64,000 nt of DNA from Chytridium lagenaria (Eukaryota > Chytridiomycota > Chytridiomycetes > Chytridiales > Chytridiaceae). The DNA is taken from NCBI GenBank assembly GCA_025449115.1, contig JAHLKC010000012.1, positions 372,001 to 436,000 on the forward strand. The letters are read 5' to 3'. Every line of letters starts with the position of its first letter. The stretch's first letter is position 1. A program made the position numbers and the translations under genes. The notes beneath the pieces were generated by a model that saw only the letters and a program-made list of their open reading frames with translations, searched no databases and was not told where the DNA came from. Below are positions 1 to 11,084 of this stretch, in pieces.

Positions 1-435
1 AAGCTTTCCCAGAGGATAGTTTTTGGGTGGGTCGACATGGGGTCTAATGAAGTTGGGGGCTGATGTCGCTGTCATGGATGCTTTGTAAGAGGGTTTTTCT
101 ATGAACGCAAGTTTAGATCATGCCATAAACAGCCCAGCTTCCCGCTGACAAGTGCAAAAAAAATAAACAAAAGACCGTCGATAAACGACTGCTTGCAGGT
201 GGTAATGACTACACACTCAATAGATTCATTTAGCGGGGTTTCGCTCATGACCATCGCCAAGTTGTTTTTTATAAAAGAAAATGAGCAGAGCACATAAATA
301 ATGAGCTCTACTTATTACAGTCTAACTCCACCTTAGAATGGCGCCGGCAATGGGATAGAGGCAGTACGTAGGCTGATGATGTATTAGAATCTTATATTTT
401 GTAGATTGATATGTCCTAGTATTTGGGAAACGTGT
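1..435. other. No gene recognised at left edge
   Basis: This stretch lies downstream of the SEC14-like gene, which is read leftwards and stops at 436-438. It is AT-rich, with only short open frames that resemble no family I know. It probably holds the 3' untranslated region of that gene and intergenic DNA, but I see no clear polyadenylation site. Confidence 0.4.
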
Positions 436-1589
436 TTACTTGATGTGCGCTGGCTTAATGGCAGTGAATTTCTTCCAATACACCTCATGATCGTATTCAA
501 AGCTGTAGCTTCCACCGTAAGCGACAGGGAGCTGATCAGGATCAACGAAATAAAGGATATTGGTCCACCCAGCAGTTCCGTGTTCTTCTTTGTTCCGGTC
601 GCATTCATCTTCAAGTTGCTTTGAGATATTCACGAAATGGATCTTGGATTTGGTGACCTGCGACAGGAAAAGTATTACAACAAGCAATAAAACGAAGGAA
701 CACTGAAAACTTACGGGATCCAAGAATGGTCCAGAAGCTTGAAGAACATCCAGAGATACCAAGACGGATTGATCATAAAGCCCTGACCAAGCCGTTCTGG
801 GTAGTGGTCGCCCAAAATCTGAAGGAACTTCTTTGAGACATGTGTAGGGGTTGCGTTCATCATCGACATGTTTTCGTAATCAATAACGATCGTAAACTGC
901 TCGACAGAGGGTGCCATGAGAGCGATTCCTAAAGTACCGAATTAGATATGAAGTGACAATGCTGTACTCATACCTTTCTCCAAGTTGTAGACGACGTATC
1001 GAAGTTGACGATCATAGGTTTTAGTGTTTTCGTTGCGGGGGACGAGATAATATAATGGCCGACCGACTTTCGAATCCCGTAAAAAACTGTTTCCCAGTCA
1101 AGCTTTCGGGCTCGACTTCTTCCGGACTGATTTCCGTCGGACGGTATTCCCTAGAAATTATGAATGAGAATCGGTGCAAAGGTGTTCTAATAGTGTACCT
1201 CCGCCACTGCAGCGTTTTTTCCAAACGCTTAACTGGGAAAATGTATTCATTAGCAGTTTTAAACTCAAAGATGTACCAACCTGCATTCTCCACATTCCAC
1301 TTTGTCGCTCTCAGATACCTCAACAAACAAGGGATATCTGCCCACTTCTACATCAAGATATCAGTATCCAAGCCTCCAGTTATTGCTTTCAAACCTCTTC
1401 GCCACCAAGGGGCGTTCCTGTCAAACGGCCATAGATCAACGGTAGCTCGTCCTTGAGCTCATCCAAATTTTCCTGCTGCTCATCGGTGAGCTTTTCTAAA
1501 GGGTGGTTCTCAGGTGTTCGACATGTGGTCTGGTGAAGTTTGGTATGTTGGTTGCTGTCATGATCAAGTACAAGTTTTGGGTCACCCAT
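436..1589 (-). CDS. SEC14-like CRAL-TRIO phosphatidylinositol/lipid transfer protein
   Basis: Spliced gene of about six exons. Exon 1 (from the ATG at 1589) has the helical lead-in LTDEQQENLDELKDEL. The next gives the CRAL-TRIO N-terminal signature CLLRYLRATKWNVENA. Later exons carry the lipid-binding domain: GRPLYYLVPRNENT (about 1020-1060), FTIVIDYENMSMMNA and INPSWYLWMFFK (917-720), and the C-terminal LPVAYGGS. SEC14-family proteins move phosphatidylinositol and other hydrophobic ligands between membranes, usually cytosolic or Golgi-associated; the ligand here cannot be read. The frame breaks twice by one missing base, near 1066 (before KVGRPLYY) and near 735 (between YLWMFFK and SGPFLDP), with conserved protein on both sides, so I read these as sequence errors. 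The start lies only about 50 bases downstream of the RPA2 stop on the same strand. Confidence 0.85.
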
Positions 1590-1642
1590 TCCTGTTCCAC
1601 TCTAAGCCTGACAAGGCACTGATACTAATTTTCCCCCTTTTA

Positions 1643-3027
1643 TTATGCAGAGCCAACATAACGGTATCGCTCGTGAGGCTCATTGCCGTCACCATAAATA
1701 TGACCCTCCTCAACCAGCTTCATAATAACTTGCCTAACGGATAGTGACGGTAAATGTTAGGCTCAGGGTCTCTCAGAATATAAGATAAGAAAAAGAAAAA
1801 CAAGCGCTAACCGTATCTCATTCGGACTGCCAAATCCTCTCAACGCGCCAACCAGATCATTAATGCCAAAGTCGGAATCAGGTGTGTTTTCAAAAAGCTG
1901 AATCACTCTGCCTTCAAGAGGTGTGTAGTTTCCGTTACCGTAGGAATTTGACATTGAGGCTTGCGGTGCGTACGCAGAGGCGTTATATGCTGCGGCTTGA
2001 GCGGGATTGAGTGCACCATGTTGTGAATTCTAACATCGCAAAGGTAACATGGTAATGAGAATCAATAATGCGTAGCAAAGATGGGGACAGGAAACTTGCA
2101 ATAATTGAGTAACATACACTCGCTCCTCCAGGAGCTCCTCGAGTAAAGAAAAGATGGATTGAGATAGCGTTTAGCAGATGATGTGTCACTTCGTCGAAGG
2201 AGGTAATTTCTCTCATATTATGTGCCTGAACGCTAGGTTTCCCTTGGTTGGTTCGCATAGATCCAAATACTTTGACGTATTGACCTTCCCTAATGTGTAC
2301 TAAAATCAATAAACGTGTATAAAATTGGGGGAAAAAAGCCGTTACACTCACGAGAAACCCTCAAAGCCAGCTCCACCTTCAGCATCGTCGTTCTGATCAT
2401 GCCATTTTTTGAACTCAATAATTCCAGTGCCGTCTTCAACCGAGTATGACGCAAATGTAGATTGGTTGACGACTTTAATAACTCGACCGACAAAATAGAC
2501 CTATGTAAGTTAGTTTTTGCGATCAGTCTTCTTTTATGGACGAACAACCAAAGTTTAAAAAATACCACAGGAAGGGCCAAACGTGCTTACATTCCCAAGC
2601 TCTTTTCCGTCTGCTTCATACGCTCCATCCATTCCAGCAGGACGAGAATTGAGTAACTGCTTGATCGTCATGGGTCGCAAGCCTTGTTCTCTTCTCTATG
2701 AAGTGACGTCAAGCTTTGAACCAACTTTTCCTGGGAGTTTTATTTATCTAGCAACAACAAACTTACCTTCGTTGATGCTGGCGAATCGTTGGCCCCTCCT
2801 CCCATACCAGGTGAAAGAAACCCACCACCGCCGCCGCCTCCAGCACCACCTCCTCCCATCATACCCCTTTGGACATTCATCATGCCCATGCTTCCACCTC
2901 TCATTCCACCGTACCCTCCTGCTCCTGCACCACCACCACCACCACCACCATACGCTCCCCCTCCATTTAGTTGACCTCCACCTCCTCCTCCTCCACCAAA
3001 GCTTCCAAATCCTCCATAGCCCATCAT
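1643..3027 (-). CDS. RPA2: Replication protein A 32 kDa subunit (RPA2/RFA2)
   Basis: Second subunit of the RPA heterotrimer, the main nuclear single-stranded-DNA binding complex in replication, repair and recombination. Spliced, minus strand. Exon 1 starts at MMGYGGFGSFGG (3027; an upstream in-frame Met at 3066 is less likely) and is extremely glycine-rich. Exon 2 has RPMTIKQLLNS. The OB fold follows (VYFVGRVIKVVNQ, SYSVEDGTGIIEFKKW, then VHIREGQYVKVFGSMR and HNMREITSFDEVTHH). After a linker comes the C-terminal winged helix (GRVIQLFENTPDSDFGINDL and VIMKLVEEGHIYGDG), ending in RYRYVGSA and a stop at 1643-1645. All exons join without frame breaks, unlike many neighbours. The order N-terminal low-complexity tail, OB fold, winged helix matches the family. 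Confidence 0.93.
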
Positions 3028-3067
3028 TATGCTGATTAGAGGTACGATGTTCGAACTCGCAGACAAG

Positions 3068-4470
3068 TTCTAACCACAAATTTTTGGATCAGGCATGCAA
3101 TTGAGATGAGCTAGGTATATGATGACCGATGTGTGGAAGTTTGGATCGAGGCGTATACTTGTATGCATGCACCGATGTAGGACTGCAAAATTAAAGCGCA
3201 GAGAGTTCTCACTACGATGCAAAGGATTCTGACCCTGTACACATGGATGCAAAACATGATCAGTCAATAAAACTCTCCTATCCCTCAGCTGTTTCCTTTC
3301 CTTGTTTTATCTTAATGATCTAGAGTTGGCGTTTTTTCCTTCAACAAACAATCATGCGGACGAGTTTCCGTCGCGCACAGTCCCTGTAACGCTACCAAAG
3401 TTTGCTGCTGCCGCCTATCTCATCCATTCTTTCCTTTATGTTCTTCAAATAGTACAAATTAAATATGCTCTATGTATGCGAAAAGAATTACATTGTGTTT
3501 TGAAGAACTTTTCCCGAAAGATTTTTAAAGTAAATAAGGACCAGCTTACCCAGAACGGTAAAACTTGTCACAAGAGAAGAGCGGCATTGTATTGAATTTT
3601 GTCGGTCACGATCCCATTAGCAGTTTTTTTCTTCATTAAAGTCCTTGGATATATACGCATTAGTGTTTGAATCTTCAACCATAATTACAGGCACCTGAGA
3701 TGAAATCTTACACAAAGTCGAACCCGAGATATGTCATCTGAACGCGAGCGAGTCCTTATAACTATATATCGGTGTCCTGTTTCACAGCCTTGAAATTTCA
3801 GTCTCCGACTACACTCTGACAAACTCTTGTCTGTGAAGGGAAAACTAGACATGTTACAATCCATGGGTGTTAAAAGTGGTTATGAGGAGAATATCGTCGG
3901 AATTAAAAAAGAACTGTCGCTATAAGCATTTGCTGTTCTTTCACGTTGCCAGTAGTTGAAAAAACGCATGTATTTCGTTTGTATAATTTTTTTACACTGA
4001 CAATAAATAATATATAACATCGTGATTTTCTAATATTTAACTCGTCATTTCTCGAATCTCCTTGTGTGATAGTAAAATAAAGCTGTGATGCTGATTGATT
4101 TGCCTACATCCTGTGATTACTCTGGAAATGACATTACACTTTTTTTTTTTTCATCCCAACTCTCGCGAACATCGACGTGATCAAAAATATAGAGAGTAAA
4201 TGACGAGGCAACACTGCAAGTTTCTCCCCAAATACCATGAACCGTCTAAATTCTTCAATATTCGCCGTTCTATCGTTTCCATCAACTGACAGACTACAAA
4301 TCCCCTCTATGCGTGATATGTTGAATAGTGCTTGTTCCCGCAAGTATAGCAGGCCACCATCAGCTTGGAGGATGGCGGATTGCGCTGGAGCAGCTACTGC
4401 GACAGGCACAGCTGCTCAAATGTGAGGTGGATGTGGCAGTTGTACGTCGTCCATCAGCAAAATTGGAAAA
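3068..4470. other. Intergenic region between RPA2 and ALG12 (divergent promoters)
   Basis: About 1.4 kb separates the divergent RPA2 and ALG12 starts, so both promoters must lie here. It is AT-rich, with poly(T) tracts near 4141 and 3985. An open frame on the minus strand (4134-4409; starts MPVAVAAPAQSAILQ, 91 codons) is moderately coding-like but matches no family I recognise, and it overlaps the region just upstream of ALG12. I do not call it a gene. Confidence 0.35.
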
Positions 4471-6187
4471 ATGTCTCAAGATTATGAGAACCCTTTAGAG
4501 TCAAGAACCTATGATGCCGTAAAGCTTACCGAGGACCTTCCAAAAGAGCTTCAAAAATGGGTCGACCCTGGAGAGCTGATGGATTTAGCTGTATTAGCCG
4601 TCATGATGTATTATCTCTTTAGTTGCCCGTACACCAAAGTTGAAGAATCCTTCAACATGCAAGCAGCACACGATCTCATCAAGCACAGTCCCCTCGTCCT
4701 CGACCCATATGACCACTTTGAATTCCCAGGTGTCGTCCTCGTTCATTCGTAGGACCTCTGTGGCTTTACGTTGCATCTCAAATGGCCATCACCGTCATCC
4801 GTGCTCACAATCCTGTCGTGAATCCCATCTGGTACCAATACACAATCAGGATCGTGTTATCGGCGTTTTTGGTGCATTCGTTGAGAAGTTTGAGACAGGT
4901 TGTGGGGAGGGTGTTTGGGGCGATACCGGCTGCATGGTTTGCGTTGTTGAATATGGCGCAATTTCATATGATGTTTGGGGGTCCAGGACGCCTTCCGAAT
5001 ACCTTTGCGTTGGTATTAGTGAACTGGGCTGCGGCTTGCTGGATCAATGGCTTTAAGCCGGTGACGGAGAAGGAGAGGTTGGATCAGGAGAAATTGAGAC
5101 GTGTTCTGGGGGGACCACCTACGAGCTTCACTGACGGCATAAGAACTAAAGAACAAAGCAACCTGAGCTGTGACCGCAAAGCTAGTGATGTGGACTCTTG
5201 GTCTGTTGTTTTTGGGGCCATGGCAACGTTAGTGTTCGTCTGGAAATCACGGCACTCATCGGACCCATCCTGGTGTCCGACATATTTCATCGCAGACGTT
5301 CCTTTCTTAAGACTTTCTTCATAGGATTGATTGCTGCCGCCTTTTCTATAGGGTTGACCGTCGCCATTGACTCGTACTTTTGGAAACAGCCCTGGTTTTG
5401 GCCAGAATTTGAAGTATTTCGGTTTAACATCTTGGCAAACAGGTCCGTGGAGTACGGAGTATCCCCATTTCACGCTTTCTTTACAAGCCTCATCCCGAGG
5501 ATAGCCCCAGTTTCGTTCCCGCTTTCTTTCTACGCCGTTGTGGTGGACAAGAGAATCCGAAGGATTATGCTACCCGCCTTCATCTTTGTAGTGACCATGT
5601 CCTTCATCCCTCACAAGGAATGGCGGTTCGTCATTTACGTTGTCCCGCTGCTCAACATTGCAGCAGCCACGACTATGACGCGTCTTTATCGTCTTGCATC
5701 ACGGAAAAACGGTCTCATCATTCATCGTCTCGGGTTCTTGATTTGCTTAGGCGGGCTTCTTTTGTCAGCCATCGGCTCCCAGTTCATCATGGCCCTTTCA
5801 AGCGTTAATTACCCTGGAGGCATGGCTCTCTATCATCTCCACAACGTAGCATGGCCTCATCCAAATCAGCAAATTCAACCCAGAGTACATATTGATGCGT
5901 TGGCCGCATCCACGGGCATCACACAGTTTTGCTACCTTGGGGAAGATCGTGGATGGGAGTACGACAAAGATGAGAATCTTAAAACTCCGCAGCAGTATAT
6001 CAAGAAAGGCTACACCCACCTTTTAACGGGTGATCCAGCATTTCATCTCAAGGGTAACTCTTCGTATTGGGAAATGCTTGGTGCAGCACGGGGATTTCAT
6101 TCTATTAGTATATGCGATGGAAAGGGGCCTCAAGTATGGGCGATAGAGGCTTACAAGAACGTGTCTCTTGGAAAGTTGACGTTTTGA
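4471..6187 (+). CDS. ALG12: ALG12-type dolichyl-P-Man alpha-1,6-mannosyltransferase (GT22)
   Basis: ER membrane mannosyltransferase of family GT22 that adds the alpha-1,6-linked eighth mannose to the lipid-linked oligosaccharide for N-glycosylation, using dolichyl-phosphate mannose. The N-terminal lumenal signature is clear: [16 protein letters not shown], then [10 protein letters not shown]. Further on come [38 protein letters not shown] and [15 protein letters not shown], between hydrophobic segments expected of a multi-pass protein. No introns are needed. The frame breaks twice, each by one missing C: near 4733 (FPGVV should run on to [11 protein letters not shown]) and near 5237 (MATLVF should run on to [12 protein letters not shown]). 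Conservation on both sides of each break argues for a working gene with consensus errors. Stop at 6185-6187; C-terminus SLGKLTF. Confidence 0.9.
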
Positions 6188-7458
6188 CCCAACTTTGGGA
6201 TTTTATGGGGTTAAAGTGCCGTTTGAGGTGATTACAAAACCAAAAGTGTATATACTACAGAAGAAGGGTTATCGCGAATAATAGCAGGTCGTGTTGCATC
6301 GATTATGTATTTTATTTCCTTTTGAATGATGCATAAATATTTTTTTGCCGACTGGTCCAGCATAGTAAACTACGCGAAATTGTTTGCAACATCAATTGCG
6401 TCAATTCAAGACTAATTGTATTCAATGAACTTTTACGCTTAATTCTGAGTGACATAAGCAAACCAAATAAGAAAAAGAAAATGAAGAAAAATACAAAAAA
6501 AACCAACCAAAAACAAACCGCGCAAATGAAATAAATCAACCGAAATCTAAATGTATACATAATAAGGCCTAAGCGAACATTCATCTCAGCTTCCTTCCTT
6601 CCTCCTCCATAGCAAACTCATGCATAGTACTTTCGTTCTCAACATCCCTCCAATCTCCAATTTACATACTGCCGCCTTTGAATTACCCAATTAAAATAAA
6701 CAATTCGTAATCCATAGTACCAACCGCATAGATGGGCGCGTCATTGATGTTCGCCGTAACGGACTTCAATGGTCTCCTCAAAAGCGCCGTTAACATAGGG
6801 CGGTTGTGATGTAGGTGGTAAATGAGGCGAAGACATGTGGTTCCGACCGGGAAGGGGTACAGGTGACGGCTGTCTTGCAGTGAAAAGCATGGTTTAGTGG
6901 TGAAGTGACTATTTTTCGGTGATCAAAGGTCATGGTTCCTTCACGTGGTTGATAGCGAATAATTCATCTGTGTGAAGATTAGCGGTGGGTGCAAACGTGA
7001 ACGATGGTGTAGTTAGAGATTCTAACGAAGTAGATACCCTGAGTCTTTAAAGAAGAAGATGTGAGAAGTGGGCAACGATGCTACTTTCTACGTTCACTGT
7101 CTCGGACTCTTGGGCGGCTTGCAGTGTTCCATGCGTCCAAGAAGGTGATCTTTTTCGGATTCAGATTTGACGGCATGGGCAAATGACAAAGAAAGCCTTA
7201 ATTTCAAGAAAAGCAAGTCGTTGCAGCCTGCCTGTGGTCGATGACAGAGGTATCGACGCGGCTCTGATGGCATTTGTTTGCTCATCCTTAAGAAGGAAGA
7301 TTTATGGATCCTATACCCTCAAAGGAGATGAAGGAAGTGTCCTGGTAGAAGCGAGCATGTAACCGTTCGCTTGGCAAAGAGAAAGTGGGGGCGGAGAACT
7401 CTAGTTCAGTGTCATGTCCAAGGAATCAAATTTTTTGCTTGCCAACCCATCACCACGA
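6188..7458. other. Intergenic region ALG12-LST8
   Basis: About 1.3 kb between a gene end and the LST8 start. It is A/T-rich with A-tracts near 6470-6530. On the minus strand a 49-codon open frame (about 6890-6743; starts MLFTARQPSPVPLPGR, ends EEVRYGEHQ-like) and a 63-codon frame at 7285-7094 could be ends of an unrecognised gene, but I see no family match or convincing splice joins. The LST8 promoter must lie at the right end. Confidence 0.3.
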
Positions 7459-9021
7459 ATGTCCACAGAGGTAGTCCTTGCAACTGCCGGTTACGATCAT
7501 ACGATCAAGTTCTGGGAAGCCCTTAGCGGGATATGCGTAGGACGATCCAGCATCCTGATAACTCGGTGAGCATCGAGAACTTTTGCGTTTTTCAGATTTG
7601 AGGATGCCTCCATCTTTGTCTTCACGATGTGCTGACTTCACACTCAGCAAGTAAACAAGCTGGCCATCTCTCCGACAAACGATATCTGGCAGCCGCAGGT
7701 GTGCATTCATACATTTCATCATTGAGCTTTCAAAGTATATTTTTTATGAATCTAAATCTACGATGTTTTAAGGCAACCCTCATGTTCGTCTTTACGACAT
7801 TCAGAACAACAACCAGAATCCTGTAAGTCTATAACATACATATATAGTTTTTGAGCAATCCCTTTCATTTTCTAACCTTTGATTGAAAAAAGGTTCACAA
7901 TTTCGAAGGCCATACAGGAAATATCACTGCGCTTGCTTATCAGGCTGTTGGGAGATGGATAGTCACAGGGAGCGAGGATGGTACTATCAAAATATGGGAT
8001 GTGAGGTATATTTGTAGTCTCAGCTTTTTGTTATTTTTTTGTTGTATATACGCAGGTATATTCACACGTTTCATGTAGAGCTCCTGGCGTGCAACGAGAT
8101 TATCATCTCAAAGTCCCAGTCAACGACGTCATTATCCATCCTAACCAGGGAGAACTCATATCTTGCGACCAGAATGGTGCCATTAAAGTTTGGGATCTTG
8201 CTGAAAACACTTGCACACACCAACTGGTAGGGCACTTACACAATAACTTTCTTTTTACGCGAATGTCATGTACGATTCTCTTTGTTTTTGCTAAATTGAG
8301 CGTTAGAATCCGGAAGAGGAAGTACCAACGCGATCTGTGACGATGGCTTCGGATGGATCGATTTTAGTGGCTGCGAATAATAAGGTTCACATTACTTAGG
8401 GTTAACTTCCATGCTAAGATATTATTCAAGGGGAACTATTATGTGTGGAAAACAAAGAATAAGGGCGACTTGACGGATTTAGAAGCCATCCAACAGGTTC
8501 CGGCTCATGGAAAGTTTATTACAAAGTGTCTATTAAGCCCTGATACAAAGTAATTTTCTTCTTGCTTTTTTTGCACTTTGTATTTGCGTTTTATATTCTT
8601 AATTTAGCTTGAAATTGTATTGGTAAGCTAACGCGATGTTTGCTCGATAGGCTTCTTGCAACTTGTTCGGCCGATCATACTGTCAAGGTTTGGTCCGCTA
8701 CCAGCGATAATACCTTTGTCCATGAAAAAACATTAGGGGGGCATTCTAGATGGGTTTGGGATGCTGCGTTTTCTGCCGACTCTGCATATTTAGTGACAGG
8801 TAAGTCTAAATTTCTTTTTTTGTCGAAACCTTTGCTTCAACTACTTTTTTCAAATGTTTTCGTTCAGTTTGAAAAACTTACAACCTAACTTCTTTGTTTC
8901 CACAGGCTCGTCTGATCACTCTGCTCGCCTTTGGGATCTTCAAACTGGGGAGCCTATTCGGCTTTACCAGGGTCATATGAAGGCTGTGGTCTGTGTCGCA
9001 TTACATGACGTCAGCCTCTAA
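7459..9021 (+). CDS. LST8: LST8 WD40 subunit of TOR complexes
   Basis: Seven-bladed WD40 protein that binds the TOR kinase domain in TORC1 and TORC2. The gene has about nine exons. Recognisable pieces in order: [19 protein letters not shown] (ATG 7459), [40 protein letters not shown] with [29 protein letters not shown] with [71 protein letters not shown] and [14 protein letters not shown]. The stop is at 9019-9021 after VALHDVSL. The match to LST8 is close across the whole length. Two one-base losses break the frame in early exons (near 7536, before RTIQHPD, and near 7667, before SDKRYLAAA); later exons join cleanly. Several exons are very short, so gene finders may fragment it. Confidence 0.93.
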
Positions 9022-9376
9022 GTAGAGTCACTCATTGCCCCATTCTTACAATTTGTATATAAATATATCCGCACACCTGGTGAACAATAAAGTTATTTTA
9101 TGTGATATGTATATGTAGCATGCACTGTTGGAGGAAGTTATAAATATTACACTTCACTTTTTTTAATTTTTTTGTCCTTTCACATTTTATTTTATTAGAG
9201 CATGAAGTGAGGTCCAAACAAGAACGAATGAGGAAATAAAGAGTTATCCACAATATGTAAATACCTTTCGCAAAAAGTCAACGAAACAGAGACGTATACT
9301 TTCAAATTTATTCTTTCGTCAATGAGGTCATAATAAAACACACAGAGAATGTCTCCCTTCAGAACGCAAGCATCCT
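9022..9376. other. Convergent 3' region LST8 / carboxypeptidase
   Basis: Tail-to-tail interval between LST8 (+) and the carboxypeptidase (-). AT-rich, with AATAAA-like words (near 9087 on the plus strand) that would suit polyadenylation. No gene seen. Confidence 0.5.
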
Positions 9377-11066
9377 TTACCTTGCAGGTGCCGGATTATA
9401 CGGGATAGTATTGGTAAGCACAAAGTTAATAAAGAACAACATCGCGTTCCAAATCTCATCTCCAGTTGGGATAATCTGACTCGCAGGGAGTTTGAAACCA
9501 TACGAGCCGGTGTCCCTCAACTCAACAGTGAATCCAGCCATCGAGGCTTTGGTTGTCATCCAATCATCCGTGCAGCCTAAATGATGTTTTGTTTATAAAG
9601 TTAGACTGAGTTTACAGCAAGTTACTAGACATGTTTACCTGCAGCGGGGTACAACGATGCACCAGGCTCGCTAGTGTAGGTCTTGCCAGAGATGGCCTTA
9701 ATGGCAGCGGACATGCCGTCGCCAAGCTTTTTAAGGATAGCTTCGTTCTTGGAGAGGGTGGAGGTCCAACCCCAATTGCGAAGGACAAGTTGGGAGTATG
9801 AGTGGAAGTCGATCCCAGCTATTTTGATGTTAGTTGAATGTTAAAGGGACACGTTCTTATCATGAAAACAAGGCAATATAGATAAAGATTGAAGTTGGTC
9901 TTACCAATGCGGTTAGGGAAGGTCATAACATAGTCGGCAGTGCTCTTGGTCTCGGGTTCAGAAAAGGGTGCTGTGCCCTTGTATGTGTCGGAGCTGGGGC
10001 TGGAGCTGGCGCCAGCGACACCCCAGTGCTCGTCCCAGTTACGGTTGAGGTCGACTCCATAAGTTCCGCCACTGTTCAAACGACGGTTCTTGCGCCACTA
10101 TTCAAGCAACATATTAGTCGGACGATCCTCACAAAACAGAAGCAAGCAATCATCCTACCATACGGTTTGTGGTAAAACTGTAAATGTACCCATCCGGGTT
10201 CTGCATTGGTGTGATGACGAATTGGACTTGCTGGAGGTACGACGTGACGGTGGGATCGGTACCGGCCAAGGTAAGGAGCTTGTAGGCTTGGTAGAGGGTA
10301 GCAGCCGGACCAATCCATTCACGCGCGTGTTGACCAGAGTTCCACCAAATCATCTTCTTGGAGGCGCTGGGGACGGAGGAGTCTGTGATGATAATAGAAG
10401 GGATGTTCCTTCCTTGGAAAGACTTGCCGATGGATGCGTTGTAGCTGACGTATTGGGGGTAGGCGACGGCCCAAGCTGTTAAATGTCGTTCATCAGCATA
10501 TCAATTTAGATGGAAAAGAAATGTCGTTCGTCAAGATATTAATCCAGATGGAATAGAAGTAACGGACAACGACGAAAGTTAGAAGTAGGCAAGACGGCCC
10601 TTACATTGCAGCTTGGCGATGATTTGGTCGTAAGTCGCGTAAGAGTTGAAGAAGGTGTCAACGGCTAGAGCGTCAACTCCAGTAGCCGCAACAGATCCCA
10701 ACGCAGCCACTTCCGCAGCTGTCTCAGCGACAACCGAAGCGTAAACATCCGCAGTTTTCAAGGTGCAACTGAGTGTCTTCAAAAGGGCAGTTGCCTCGGC
10801 CCTGTTTTGGGTGCGAATATCGGCGACGGACGCAGCTTGGATGCGGTGAGTCCAGACCTGGGGTTTCATATTGTCAGTCAACCATGCATGCCGTTTTCTT
10901 CTCCAAAAAAACTCACATCGAGGTCCAGCTTGTAGAGAGCATCAGCATCAGCCTGGTTTCGAATCTTGCAAGCGTAGAGGCTGTTGACGCCTTGGAGGGC
11001 AGGGAGAGCTTGTACAGACTGAAGGAGCCCGCAAGAGGTGATGGCAAGTAAGGTCTTCACTAACAT
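9377..11066 (-). CDS. Secreted M14 zinc carboxypeptidase (carboxypeptidase A-like)
   Basis: Metallocarboxypeptidase of peptidase family M14 that removes C-terminal residues from peptides. The start at 11066 ([20 protein letters not shown]) is a signal peptide; an earlier Met at 11084 is possible. A propeptide (about residues 20-110, [16 protein letters not shown] to IIAKLQC) precedes the catalytic domain, as in digestive-type pro-carboxypeptidases. Zinc and catalytic residues are all visible: [11 protein letters not shown] (His and Glu ligands), [30 protein letters not shown] (third ligand) and [12 protein letters not shown] (catalytic Glu). Five introns join without any frame break. Stop at 9377-9379 after NPAPAR. 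Probably an extracellular nutrient-scavenging enzyme; that role is inferred from the signal peptide and family. Confidence 0.93.
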
Positions 11067-11084
11067 CTTTGATTCCAGGGGCAA

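Noticed and set aside
2583..3035. 150-codon plus-strand frame rich in His and Pro
   Set aside because: Antisense shadow of the glycine-repeat exon of RPA2.
4134..4409. 91-codon minus-strand frame as a gene
   Set aside because: No family, no clear splice context, and it overlaps the ALG12 promoter region.
4730..5240. Programmed ribosomal frameshifting in ALG12
   Set aside because: Both breaks are simple lost C bases with no slippery heptamer, and similar losses occur in unrelated genes across the window.
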